A stretch of DNA of 38,622 nt from Phycisphaerae bacterium. GTDB taxonomy: Bacteria; Planctomycetota; Phycisphaerae; SM23-33. Under the pieces are notes generated by a model that did no database searches, was not told the origin of the DNA, and was given only the letters and a program-made list of their open reading frames with translations. This document shows, in pieces, positions 1 to 7,942 of this stretch. Within the stretch, counting starts at the first letter, position 1; every line of letters begins with the position of its first letter. Both the position numbers and the translations under genes were made by a program. The stretch spans positions 1 to 38,622 of the forward strand of contig JAFGJE010000133.1 in assembly GCA_016929245.1 (NCBI GenBank). The letters run 5' to 3'.

Positions 1-525
1 GAACTCGAAGACGCCGGAAGTTACGGCACGAGTATGGCCATGATGATCATGCGCGTGGTGCTGGTGGACTATTTCCTCTCGAAGGAAGACCCGTATCTCG
101 TCCCGGACACCCATCCGACGGGTTCCGCCGGCGGAACCATTCTCTTCGACGAGAGAGACTCCTATGACCCGGACTGCATCAGCTGGAATAACAACGCCAC
201 GTATACGCAAATCTACGGGAAGAAAACAACGGGAATGCAGTACTTCCTGTACGATTTCGACGATGACGGAGACTGGGATTATACCGCGTACACCGATTCA
301 CTGTACTACCCCGTGAATTCCCTGATCAGCATGGGAATTCCCACGAATCAGTGGTCCCAATATCGTAAGGCCAGCGTGGACGACGAAGGCAAGTGGGTCT
401 ATGCCTACGACTCGATGTACCTCTCCACCGGCGTTCCGGAACCGGCAAGCCTGAGCCTGCTGGCGATCGGCGGATTGGCGCTCCTTCGGCGCGGCTCAGG
501 ACAAGCCTTGAGACGGCGACAATAA
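1..525 (+). CDS. PEP-CTERM surface protein, C-terminal part (5' end outside window)
   Basis: The reading frame is open from the first base, so the N-terminus lies outside the window; the ATG at 34 is probably internal. The middle carries a PKD-like stretch (about residues 50-90 of the visible part), with a D-S-Y-D-P-D segment followed by an acidic DFDDDGDWDY turn. The C-terminus is a sorting signal of PEP-CTERM type: the PEP triad, a hydrophobic helix (LSLLAIGGLALL) and an arginine-rich tail. In this family the tail is recognised by an exosortase and the protein ends up in the outer envelope or an extracellular matrix; no exosortase gene is in this window. A strong hairpin follows the stop, so the transcript probably ends there. 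The function of the missing N-terminal domain cannot be judged. Confidence 0.75.
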   Translation, partial: ELEDAGSYGTSMAMMIMRVVLVDYFLSKEDPYLVPDTHPTGSAGGTILFDERDSYDPDCISWNNNATYTQIYGKKTTGMQYFLYDFDDDGDWDYTAYTDSLYYPVNSLISMGIPTNQWSQYRKASVDDEGKWVYAYDSMYLSTGVPEPASLSLLAIGGLALLRRGSGQALRRRQ

Positions 526-545
526 TTCCGATGTTAATATAAGAA

Positions 546-587
546 GCGAATTCGTGGGCGGTTTCGCCGGAACCGCCCACAATTCGC
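546..587. terminator. Long hairpin after PEP-CTERM gene
   Basis: GTGGGCGGTT (554-563) pairs perfectly with AACCGCCCAC (571-580) around a 7-base loop. The stem extends outward through GCGAATT (546-552) and AATTCGC (581-587) with one bulged base, giving about 17 pairs. It lies 20 bases after the stop at 525. There is no clear T-run, so it may be an RNA-stabilising hairpin or a repeat rather than a classical intrinsic terminator. Confidence 0.55.
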
Positions 588-607
588 CTTTGAATGGTTG
601 TTAGAAA

Positions 608-1393
608 ATGCCGTGGATGAAAATAATGGGACGATCCAAACGCGACAAAGCGGGATATACAACGAAAGTAAGTGGCGGCTTCACGTTGATTGAATTATTG
701 GTGGTGATCGCCATTATCTCGCTGCTCGTGTCAATTCTCCTGCCCTCTCTGCAACAGGCCAAGGCATTGGCCAAGGAAGTGGTCTGCCAGAGCAATCTGC
801 ATTACATCTTCATGGCCCACACCTATTATGCGGAAGACCACGATCAATGGCAGGTTCCGGTGTACGTGAACTCCGCGCATCAATCCTCTTCTGAGCAGAA
901 TCGGTGGCACTGGTATTTGTGCTACCTGGAATATTTACCCTGGGGGCCGAAGGGTGTGGGCGACCACAATCCTCTCGTACGAAGTTGCCCGTTGAATGTG
1001 GAATGTGTCGGTGATGAAAGAGCTTGTCACTACGGCAGAAACTACTATGGGGGTGTCGTGACATTTCGAATCGAAGACGTCGTCAATCCCGCTGACAAGA
1101 TTCTGGTTGGAGACAGTTGGGATACGTATCCGGACGATAATAACGGGACTAACTACATGTACATGGGGATTGGGGCGCTATGGAATTGGGACAAGGGAGG
1201 GGCCGCCTTTATTTGGGGGAATCCCCATGGAAGGCATACCGGCGGAAAGGCATATTTCGCGTTCATGGACGGCCATGGCGGGAGTTATTCGGAAAAGGAA
1301 AAAGAATTCGGCCTGTATGACCTGGGCTCATGGAGAATTCCGTTCGGATACAACTCTCGTTATGACTATTGGATTGATCCGGAATCGGAGTAG
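608..1393 (+). CDS. Prepilin-like protein with N-terminal methylation motif (paralogue A)
   Basis: A prepilin-peptidase site is visible: a basic leader, then G24 before F25 in [17 protein letters not shown], with glutamate at +5 of the mature protein. The long hydrophobic helix that follows is the membrane/assembly segment. The C-terminal third has [15 protein letters not shown], a variant of the H-X9-DG signature of prepilin-like proteins that are numerous in Planctomycetota; here ten residues separate H and DG. The protein is 261 residues and is a clear paralogue of the protein at 16070-16855, with matching segments such as the AEDH, YLPWG, NP-DK and FMDGHGGSY regions. Three in-frame ATGs (608, 617, 626) lie close together and no strong ribosome site decides between them. 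The sialidase-like gene starts 46 bases downstream on the same strand. The role is probably in the envelope or in secretion; the ligand is unknown. Confidence 0.8.
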   Translation: MPWMKIMGRSKRDKAGYTTKVSGGFTLIELLVVIAIISLLVSILLPSLQQAKALAKEVVCQSNLHYIFMAHTYYAEDHDQWQVPVYVNSAHQSSSEQNRWHWYLCYLEYLPWGPKGVGDHNPLVRSCPLNVECVGDERACHYGRNYYGGVVTFRIEDVVNPADKILVGDSWDTYPDDNNGTNYMYMGIGALWNWDKGGAAFIWGNPHGRHTGGKAYFAFMDGHGGSYSEKEKEFGLYDLGSWRIPFGYNSRYDYWIDPESE

Positions 1394-1439
1394 CACGGGG
1401 GAGTTTTGAAACCGTTGTAACGCTAAACGCGAGGAAGAA

Positions 1440-2612
1440 GTGAGGATGATGGAAATGCTGTATTGTAAGGATAACAAGCCGTACTTTGGGATCCCCGGAA
1501 CGTGCATCACCACTGTTTTCTATATACTTTGTTTCGGCGGTATTGTGCCCGTCCGGGCGGAGGTGTCGGTGGAAGTCAGTTCGTCCTTTTCGTATGTCGT
1601 CACCAACGGCGGATACGGCGGGTATGAAGCCTTTCCCGATCTTGCCCGCCTTCAGGACTGCAGGCTGATGTGCGCGTTTTACGAGGGATACTCGCACATT
1701 TCACCGCCCAAGGCAGGCTATCCCACCGGTGGGCGGATCATGTACGTCACATCCTCCGATGAAGGCGTGTCCTGGAGCACGCCGACGGTGTTGTACGACA
1801 CGCCGGAGGACGACCGCGATCCGTCGATCACGCAATTGTCCGACGGTAGATTGCTCGCGACGTACTTCACGTATAACGACGGCGGGTTGGGATCGTACCT
1901 GATCCAATCCAATGACGCCGGCCTGTCGTGGTCCACGCCGCGGTCGCTTGCCCCCGCGCCGTACTTTATCAGTTCTCCGATCGTGGAAGTATCGACCGGC
2001 CGCCTGATCGCCCCGCTGTATTATGAAGACGATGTCGCCGGGATCGCGCACGGCGCCGTGACGCTCAGTGACGACGGCGGCGCGAACTGGTCTTCCCCGA
2101 TCGACATACCCAATCCCTCCGGCGTCTTCCTGGACGCGGAAACCAATTTGATCGAACGGAAAGACGGGTCTCTCTGGGCCATCCAGCGAGCCAGCCATTC
2201 GCTCGCGCAATATTCCGTCTCCACCGACCAGGGGGAAACCTGGAGCGATTCGGAATCCCTGGACTTCATCGCGCACAGTTCTTACCTCCTGCGCAGCGCC
2301 GATTCCCACGTCATTCTGATGGCCTACCGCAGCTATGAATGGCCCGCCGGTACGGGATATACCGCGCTTCGCTACAGCCTCGACGAATGCGAAACCTGGA
2401 GCGACCCGATCACCATTGACGCCGACTGCATCGGCGCGTATCCTTCGATGGTGAATTTGAACGACGGTTCGGTTCTGGTGACGTATTACGAGGAAGGCGG
2501 CGGTTCGGATATTCGCGCCCGAATCATCACCATCTCCGGGGCGCCGGAACCTGGAACTTTTATTCTCTTTTGCGCGGGACTGATTGGATTGACTCGTGGA
2601 AAACGGATATAA
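1440..2612 (+). CDS. Secreted sialidase-like (BNR repeat) protein with PEP-CTERM-like tail
   Basis: The protein has 390 residues. The GTG at 1440 is chosen because GAGGAAG (1431-1437) precedes it at good spacing; ATG 1446 is an alternative. A signal peptide is visible, with a hydrophobic core around residues 22-38 and likely cleavage after VRA (residue 40). Five Asp-box motifs of the S-x-D-x-G-x-x-W type mark a six-bladed beta-propeller: SSDEGVSW, SNDAGLSW, SDDGGANW, STDQGETW and SLDECETW, the last with Cys in place of Gly. An aspartate-rich DRDPSI segment and later arginines suit the active site of the sialidase superfamily. The C-terminus (PEPGTFILFCAGLIGLTRGKR) resembles a PEP-CTERM anchor. 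The family includes exo-sialidases but also other glycosidases, so release of sialic acid is an inference. It follows the prepilin-like gene on the same strand. Confidence 0.8.
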   Translation: MRMMEMLYCKDNKPYFGIPGTCITTVFYILCFGGIVPVRAEVSVEVSSSFSYVVTNGGYGGYEAFPDLARLQDCRLMCAFYEGYSHISPPKAGYPTGGRIMYVTSSDEGVSWSTPTVLYDTPEDDRDPSITQLSDGRLLATYFTYNDGGLGSYLIQSNDAGLSWSTPRSLAPAPYFISSPIVEVSTGRLIAPLYYEDDVAGIAHGAVTLSDDGGANWSSPIDIPNPSGVFLDAETNLIERKDGSLWAIQRASHSLAQYSVSTDQGETWSDSESLDFIAHSSYLLRSADSHVILMAYRSYEWPAGTGYTALRYSLDECETWSDPITIDADCIGAYPSMVNLNDGSVLVTYYEEGGGSDIRARIITISGAPEPGTFILFCAGLIGLTRGKRI

Positions 2613-2662
2613 CGAGGATGATTCAACCAGAACATAATCCCCTATTTTCAAAGGAATCCCTA

Positions 2663-3829
2663 ATGTCTCAAACTATCCTGTTATCTTCCCCCGTGACGCA
2701 TGTCGACTGGATAAGTAAATATCAAAAGCAGATCGGCCATGGCGCCAAGAGCGTCCGGATCATTCTGGATCGCTGCAAGAGCATCGGTTTACAGCGTGTC
2801 TATTGGCGATGCTTCGACGGAGGCTTGGCATTGTACAACAGCAAGTTGATGTATCCCGAGTCGAAAGGATCCGACCTGGATGATTACCGCGCCTGGGCTT
2901 CCCCGGAAAAACCAAGACTGGACGTATTTTCCGGGTATAAGAATTTCGACAGCCTCAAAGAGGCTGTCAGGTACGGCCACAAGATCGGGCTGGAAGTGCA
3001 CGCGTGGCTGAGCATTAACGAAGACGACCACGCCTGGGGGATTCAAAGTCGCTTCACGAAGGAGCATCCGCAGTTTCGCTGGGTGAAGCGCAGCGGTATG
3101 CCGTACAACGAGCAACTGAGCTTCGCCTTCCCGGAAGTCCGCAAATACAAGCTCGCGCTGGTGAAGGAAATCCTCGCGTACGACGTGGACGGATTCTTCT
3201 TCGACTGGATTCGTACGGGCGATCTGCGCAACGGCCCGCAGGCGGACAAAACCGGAACCGCCGATTTCGGGTATGAAAAACCGCTGGTCGAAGCGTATCA
3301 GAAGAAATACGGAAAGCATCCGCGCGAGGTGCCCAATAACGACGAAACCTGGGTGCAATTCCGCTGCGAGCCGCAATCGCTGTTCATGAAAGACGCCCAC
3401 ACCCTCATCAAAAAGAAAAGTAAGTCTCTGCCCATTTCCATGATGGGCCATAATCCCTGGAGCTACCGCGGGGACGGAACGGACTGGATTCACGGCAATA
3501 AGAACGGCCTGTTGCTTGACGTTGCGCTTTGGGCGAAACGGGGCTGGGTGGATGAAGTCGTCGCGGCTTGCTATTTCAGCAAAACCCGCAAAGGCGGCAC
3601 GCCCGACAAGGCCTTCAAATACATGCGGGAACTCGTCAAAGGCCGATGCAATGTGTGGACATACGAGCAGGTTCCCTGGACTGTCGAAGAAGTCGAAGCG
3701 GGCGTCAAACGGGCCAAGCGTCTGGGCGCGACGCAAATCCTGTATTGGGAGTCGGACTATTTCGGCCCCAAGGAAAAAAACGCCTCTGACAAAGCACGTA
3801 CAAAACGAATGGCCGACTACGGCGGGTGA
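2663..3829 (+). CDS. GH10-like TIM-barrel protein, putative glycoside hydrolase
   Basis: The start at ATG 2663 is chosen because AAGGAA (2651-2656) stands 6 bases before it; the same frame extends upstream into the sialidase-like gene without support. The product is about 388 residues with no signal peptide, so it is probably cytoplasmic. Segments fit a barrel of the bacterial family-10-like glycosyl hydrolase (GHL10/DUF187-like) type: an early strand with YWRCFDGG, a strand and loop with GLEVHAWLSINEDD, then DVDGFFFDWIRTGD, where the aspartate and adjacent residues lie where active-site residues usually sit. A late strand reads ATQILYWESDYFG. The gene is 50 bases after the sialidase-like gene on the same strand, so the two may be cotranscribed. 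The substrate is unknown and catalytic residues are not certain; a non-catalytic barrel is possible. Confidence 0.55.
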   Translation: MSQTILLSSPVTHVDWISKYQKQIGHGAKSVRIILDRCKSIGLQRVYWRCFDGGLALYNSKLMYPESKGSDLDDYRAWASPEKPRLDVFSGYKNFDSLKEAVRYGHKIGLEVHAWLSINEDDHAWGIQSRFTKEHPQFRWVKRSGMPYNEQLSFAFPEVRKYKLALVKEILAYDVDGFFFDWIRTGDLRNGPQADKTGTADFGYEKPLVEAYQKKYGKHPREVPNNDETWVQFRCEPQSLFMKDAHTLIKKKSKSLPISMMGHNPWSYRGDGTDWIHGNKNGLLLDVALWAKRGWVDEVVAACYFSKTRKGGTPDKAFKYMRELVKGRCNVWTYEQVPWTVEEVEAGVKRAKRLGATQILYWESDYFGPKEKNASDKARTKRMADYGG

Positions 3830-3914
3830 CGGGCAATCCATCCTAATGTTAAAAAACAAAATATGGGTCGATGATTTTATCAGTACGTTTCATACAAAAT
3901 AAATACGTATTGTT

Positions 3915-4071
3915 TTTGAAAGTAGCCGCGGGCGCAAGCCCGTGGACATGATATTGTTAAGATATTAACAAGCCCCGTAGGGCGATTGATACATTCAATC
4001 GCCCCTACGGGGCTCGTATCATTTTTAGATCATTTTATAACCACGGGCTTGCGCCCGTGGCTACTATCAAA
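3915..4071. repeat. Nested inverted-repeat element between convergent genes
   Basis: The outer arms, 3915-3945 and 4041-4071, are reverse complements over 31 bases with two mismatches. Each arm is itself a small hairpin (CGGGC/GCCCG around GCAA). Inside lies a second inverted repeat, 3971-3989 against 3995-4014, identical apart from one extra G, built from a GTAGGG-CGATTGA core. The element fills the space between the convergent genes ending at 3829 and 4115. It has no open frame and no transposase. It may also terminate both transcripts. Confidence 0.8.
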
Positions 4072-4114
4072 GAAAGGCACATAACTTTGTCGGCATTATG
4101 TTCGTTGAATTGTT

Positions 4115-5614
4115 TTACAAAAAGCAGGACGTGTTTTTCAGGCTCGGATAGAGTTCTTTGTATCGGGCGTAGATCTCCGAATACCGGCCGGCGTTTTTCG
4201 CGATGGGATGATAGGTTCTGCTTTTTTCATGCACCCGACGGATCAGGTTGCGGATGTCGGTTCGCGTCGTCGCGCCGCGGGCGAGCATCGCGGCCCCGAA
4301 GCAGCCCGTTTCCGCCGTCCGGCGAATCGTCACGGGCTTGTTGAGCACGTCGGCTTTGATCTGATTCCACGCGTCGTTGCGGGCTGCCCCTCCGCCGGCG
4401 AGGAAGGAATCGATGACGATTCCCGCCTCTTCCATCAACTCCAGGTTGAATCGCATTTCCAGCGTGATCCCCTCCAGCAGGGCTTTGATGATTTCCTTTT
4501 TCGTCGTGGTCAGTTGCAGGCCGACGATCGCGCCGCGGGCGTTGTTGTCGAAATACGGCGTGCCCGAACCGGCGAAATACGGCAGGACCAGCAGCGACGT
4601 GGGATCGGCGGGTAAATCCTCCAGCAGTTCCGCGTAGACGGACGTGTTGTTCTTTTCGGCAAGGTGTGTTTCGTACTGACCGAGTTCATCCCGGAACCAT
4701 TTGAGAATATTCCCGCCGGTAATGTTATACGCCACCGTCGCGTAGGCGTCGGGCAGGGCGTAATCGTAGCAGCAGAGATTTTGGTTCATCAGTCGCGGTG
4801 AGAGAACCTGTTTGTCGAACATCGGGCAAAAACATTCGACGGTGCCGGTGGCGTACATGCACAGTCCCGGCTGAAGCACGCCCGCGCCCACGGCGTTGAT
4901 TACCTGATCGTGCCCGCCGGCGACGACGGACACCTCTTTCGAGAATCCCAGGGATTCCGCCGCTTCGCGGGGAATCACACCGACGACGCTCCCGCTGGGA
5001 TGCACACTCGCCAACCTGCCTTCGTCCAGCTCGATATGATTCAGGATTTCGCCGCTCCAGGTGTGTTTCGTCACGTCGAAGAGCATGGTCCGTCCCGCCA
5101 GCGGCCAGGAGATCGCCGGCGGCAGGTTGAGTTTGTAGATCAGCAGGTCCTCGAAACAGAGGAAATAGCGGGTTCGCTTCCAGACGTCGTGTTTGTTCTT
5201 TTTCAACCAAAGGAGCTTAAAAAGGCTGAAGCTCGAATGCGCCGTATGCCCGGTGATGTCGTATAAATGCTCCCTGCCGAAGGCGTCCGGAAACTCCCGC
5301 ACTTCCGCCACGGCCCGGCTGTCCGAGGAGACCATCGCGTCGCACAAAAATGCGCCGTCCTCGCCGACGGCGGTGAAGGCTTCGCCCTGCGAGGATATGC
5401 ACATCGCCGTGACGGGATCGTTCAACGAAGCGTTGACCTGGCGGATCACGTCGAAACACTGGTCCATCACATATTGCGGATCCAACTCCGCGTGTCCCGC
5501 GGCGGGGTGCAGCAGCGGATACTCGCGGTACGCTTCCCGCAGCGCCTTGCCTTCGTCGTCGAAGGCGACGGCTTTGCATCCGGTCGTACCAATGTCCAGG
5601 CCGAGGTAACTCAT
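4115..5614 (-). CDS. FGGY-family carbohydrate kinase
   Basis: The product is a 499-residue ATP-dependent sugar kinase, the usual length for xylulokinase/fuculokinase-type FGGY enzymes. The N-terminal domain opens with the phosphate-binding DIGTTGCKA motif. GGHDQVINAVGAG near residue 235 holds the likely catalytic aspartate. The C-terminal ATPase domain shows GSGTPYFDNNARG and the adenosine-binding FLAGGGAARNDAW with a later TGCFGAAMLA. It is the last gene of a five-gene minus-strand operon and starts 6 bases after the isomerase-like gene (stop at 5621). It would phosphorylate the ketose made by the isomerase, giving a ketose phosphate for the aldolase. Fuculose, rhamnulose, xylulose or ribulose cannot be told apart from the sequence. 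The gene ends next to a nested repeat element. Confidence 0.9.
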   Translation of the reverse strand: MSYLGLDIGTTGCKAVAFDDEGKALREAYREYPLLHPAAGHAELDPQYVMDQCFDVIRQVNASLNDPVTAMCISSQGEAFTAVGEDGAFLCDAMVSSDSRAVAEVREFPDAFGREHLYDITGHTAHSSFSLFKLLWLKKNKHDVWKRTRYFLCFEDLLIYKLNLPPAISWPLAGRTMLFDVTKHTWSGEILNHIELDEGRLASVHPSGSVVGVIPREAAESLGFSKEVSVVAGGHDQVINAVGAGVLQPGLCMYATGTVECFCPMFDKQVLSPRLMNQNLCCYDYALPDAYATVAYNITGGNILKWFRDELGQYETHLAEKNNTSVYAELLEDLPADPTSLLVLPYFAGSGTPYFDNNARGAIVGLQLTTTKKEIIKALLEGITLEMRFNLELMEEAGIVIDSFLAGGGAARNDAWNQIKADVLNKPVTIRRTAETGCFGAAMLARGATTRTDIRNLIRRVHEKSRTYHPIAKNAGRYSEIYARYKELYPSLKNTSCFL

Positions 5615-5620
5615 CGTCGA

Positions 5621-7021
5621 TTATCCAATGTCCGTGATTTCATAATTAAGGTACCGCGTGAAAGCTTCCCGAACCGCCTCGGAAACATGGCCGGGGGATA
5701 CGCTCACGTGATGACGGTATCCCTGATAGCCGATATTGTTGAGTTTTTGTTGCAGGTTGTCGATTCGCGCCACACCGGCACAGCCGAAGAATTCCTTCGG
5801 AATCGAATCGTTCGTGAACTCGCCCTCGCCGAGATAGAAAATCAACTCGCCGTCCTGCGTTTTGGAACTGGCGAACGTCATCGGTCCGGGGGAAATTCTC
5901 CCGACGTTGCAACCCCACCCGCAGCCGTCGCCGAGGGCTTTGGCGAACATCGGGTGATCGATCACCTCGCCCTTGGCGGTCATCAGCGACTGGGCGACCG
6001 GCCCGCAGTGGAACAGGATGCACTTGTCCGCGTCGTCGCCGTAATTGTTGTTCCAGTCCAGGCACGTGGCGGACTTGTCCGTCGCCAGGTGCAGCGCGTG
6101 CATCGCGACGGCGTTGCAGACGTCCAGTTCGCAGGCGCAGGGAATTTGCCGGTCGTTGATTTCGCTGACCAGCACGCACGGCGCGACGCCGAATTCCCGC
6201 TCGATTTCGATCCAGCAGCGCAGCGCCACGGCGTCCATCGCGTATTCCTCGATGAGTTCGTCGATCACCACGCCCAGACGCACGAGGTTTTCAAACTTCT
6301 CGGCTGGGACGTTGGAAAAGTTCGTGTAGTCCTTCAGTACGTTTGCCTTCGCGACGGCGGGGTCGCTTTTCATGTCCAGCGCCCGGGCGCGCAGGAACAG
6401 TTCGCTCAAGTCGAGGGTTTCCGTGGCGATGCCGTATTTCTGCAGCGTCAGCTCGTCGAAACGGACGGTCTTGAACGCGGTCGTTCTCGCGCCGATCGCG
6501 CCGACGATCATCCGGCGCATGCCCTTGACGATGCGGCACACCCGCCCGAAGGTTCGCATCTGCCGGCGGAACTCTTCCGACCGCGGATGCAGAACGTGCG
6601 GCGGGAAAGCGGTGAAAGGCAGCCGGTACTGGTAAAACACGTCCATAATGGAGAACTTCCCGCAGAAGGCGTCCCGCCGATGCTGAAAGTCCATCCTGGC
6701 GATTTCGTCGGGATACGCGAGGATGAAAATCGGCACGCCGCAATCGCGCAGCGCGGCGATCGCGCCGGTTTCGTCGCCGAAATTGGGCAGGCAGAGAATC
6801 ACTCCGTCGTACCTGCCCTTGTTCTCCTCCAGGAACTTCGCGTACTTCGCGCCCTCGGCCGGGGATTCGACGGCCCCGAAACGGGTTTCGTCGGCGGGCA
6901 TCTGAAGACACGAAATACCGCTCTTCTCCAAAGCGGCGGTTAGTTCGCTTCGCGCTTCGGCGATCAGCGACTCGGGGAAAAATCCGCGATTCCCGTAATA
7001 CAGTGCGAATGTCGTACTCAT
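5621..7021 (-). CDS. L-fucose/L-arabinose isomerase family protein (isomerase-like 1)
   Basis: The product is 466 residues and resembles the fucose/arabinose isomerase-like family (COG2407 type): an N-terminal Rossmann-like half with VILCLPNFGDETGAI, and a C-terminal half with metal and substrate residues. Candidate metal ligands are acidic residues in SEINDRQIPCACELD (about E287, E298, D300) and a His pair in YRHHVSVSPGH (about 437-438). Such enzymes interconvert aldoses and ketoses with Mn2+ or a similar metal. Its ATG overlaps the stop of the aldolase gene by 4 bases (7018-7021), so translation is probably coupled. The kinase follows after 6 bases. It is only distantly similar to the other isomerase-like gene of the same operon (7943-9325). 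Which of the two, or both, acts on the true substrate is unknown. Confidence 0.8.
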   Translation of the reverse strand: MSTTFALYYGNRGFFPESLIAEARSELTAALEKSGISCLQMPADETRFGAVESPAEGAKYAKFLEENKGRYDGVILCLPNFGDETGAIAALRDCGVPIFILAYPDEIARMDFQHRRDAFCGKFSIMDVFYQYRLPFTAFPPHVLHPRSEEFRRQMRTFGRVCRIVKGMRRMIVGAIGARTTAFKTVRFDELTLQKYGIATETLDLSELFLRARALDMKSDPAVAKANVLKDYTNFSNVPAEKFENLVRLGVVIDELIEEYAMDAVALRCWIEIEREFGVAPCVLVSEINDRQIPCACELDVCNAVAMHALHLATDKSATCLDWNNNYGDDADKCILFHCGPVAQSLMTAKGEVIDHPMFAKALGDGCGWGCNVGRISPGPMTFASSKTQDGELIFYLGEGEFTNDSIPKEFFGCAGVARIDNLQQKLNNIGYQGYRHHVSVSPGHVSEAVREAFTRYLNYEITDIG

Positions 7022-7929
7022 GGTTTCACCTGCCTTATAATTCGTTCCGCCGTTCCCGCAATTTCCAGTTCGTCCTTCACGATACGAGTTGTTTCCTCGT
7101 ACACCGCGTCCTGCGCTTTGGATACGGACTCGTCGAGACCCTTTTCGTAAGGCTGACGAATCGCCGTGGCGATATTGATCTTCGCGATGCCGTTTTGTAT
7201 CGACCGCATGATGTATTCTTTTTGGATCCCCGTCCCGCCGTGCAACACGAGGGGAATGTTCACCGCTTCGTAAATCGTCCGCAGATGTTCAATATTCAGA
7301 CGGGCTTGCAGTTTCTTTTCGTTCTTCCCGGCCTTCGAGATCGCGCCGTGAATATTCCCGATCGCCACGGACAACCAGTCGACGTTCGTTTCGGCGACGA
7401 AACGCCTGGCCTCTTCCGGTGAGGTGAATCCCTTCCCGGACGCGAACAATTCCTCGTACGGCGGTAAGGGTCCTTCCTCGTGTCCCATGACGGCCCCGAG
7501 TTCCGCTTCCACGGGAACGCTATAGGTTTTCGCCAGGTCGGTAATTTCGCGGGTCGCCCGGATATTGTCCTCCAGCGACAGTCGGGAACCGTCGATCATC
7601 ACCGATTCATATCCAAGATCCAGGGCTTCAGTGATTACGTCCCGATAATCGACGCGTTGATTGTCCTCGTCGATCACGGGAATATGATCCAGGTGAAGGC
7701 GCGTGACATCGTCGTTTTTCACGCGCTGATATTCATCGCGGATTTCCTTCATCCCTTTGGAGTGGAACTTTCGCCATTCCAGCCGTGCGACGGTAACCAG
7801 GCCGAACGTGTTCGTATCCGCCAGCGCCCGGACGACCGGTTCCATCATCGGCAGATACGGGATATTGAACGCGGGAACGACGATTCCCTCTTGCGGGGCG
7901 TTTTTCATGATGACAGCGGTTGAAATCAT
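7018..7929 (-). CDS. Class II aldolase of fructose/tagatose-bisphosphate type
   Basis: The product is a 303-residue zinc-dependent ketose-phosphate aldolase related to FbaA/KbaY/GatY. Visible signatures are VPAFNI near the N-terminus, HLDH (about D81 and H82, catalytic acid and zinc ligand), VMIDGSRLSLEDNI, VEAELGAVMGHEE, a glycine-rich IGNIHG, the zinc/phosphate segment LVLHGGTG, and INIATAIRQ near the C-terminus. In the family these enzymes split a ketose phosphate into DHAP and an aldehyde. The gene sits between two isomerase-like genes, overlapping the downstream one by 4 bases and starting 13 bases after the upstream one ends. Classical fucose operons use a FucA-type (aldolase/adducin) enzyme instead, so this operon either uses a non-homologous replacement or handles a different sugar. 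Confidence 0.88.
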   Translation of the reverse strand: MISTAVIMKNAPQEGIVVPAFNIPYLPMMEPVVRALADTNTFGLVTVARLEWRKFHSKGMKEIRDEYQRVKNDDVTRLHLDHIPVIDEDNQRVDYRDVITEALDLGYESVMIDGSRLSLEDNIRATREITDLAKTYSVPVEAELGAVMGHEEGPLPPYEELFASGKGFTSPEEARRFVAETNVDWLSVAIGNIHGAISKAGKNEKKLQARLNIEHLRTIYEAVNIPLVLHGGTGIQKEYIMRSIQNGIAKINIATAIRQPYEKGLDESVSKAQDAVYEETTRIVKDELEIAGTAERIIRQVKP

Positions 7930-7942
7930 TCGTGCTCCAAAC

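Noticed and set aside
1701-2651. A 316-codon antisense frame over the first sialidase-like gene
   Set aside because: The opposite strand carries five Asp boxes, a signal peptide and a PEP-CTERM tail, so this frame is a shadow.
3830-4114. Possible CRISPR or small RNA in the repeat block
   Set aside because: The repeats are two inverted pairs, not a direct array with spacers, and no RNA gene structure beyond hairpins was seen.
5267-6943. A 558-codon open frame antisense to the kinase and isomerase-like genes
   Set aside because: It spans two real genes and their junction, and its translation has no recognisable motif.
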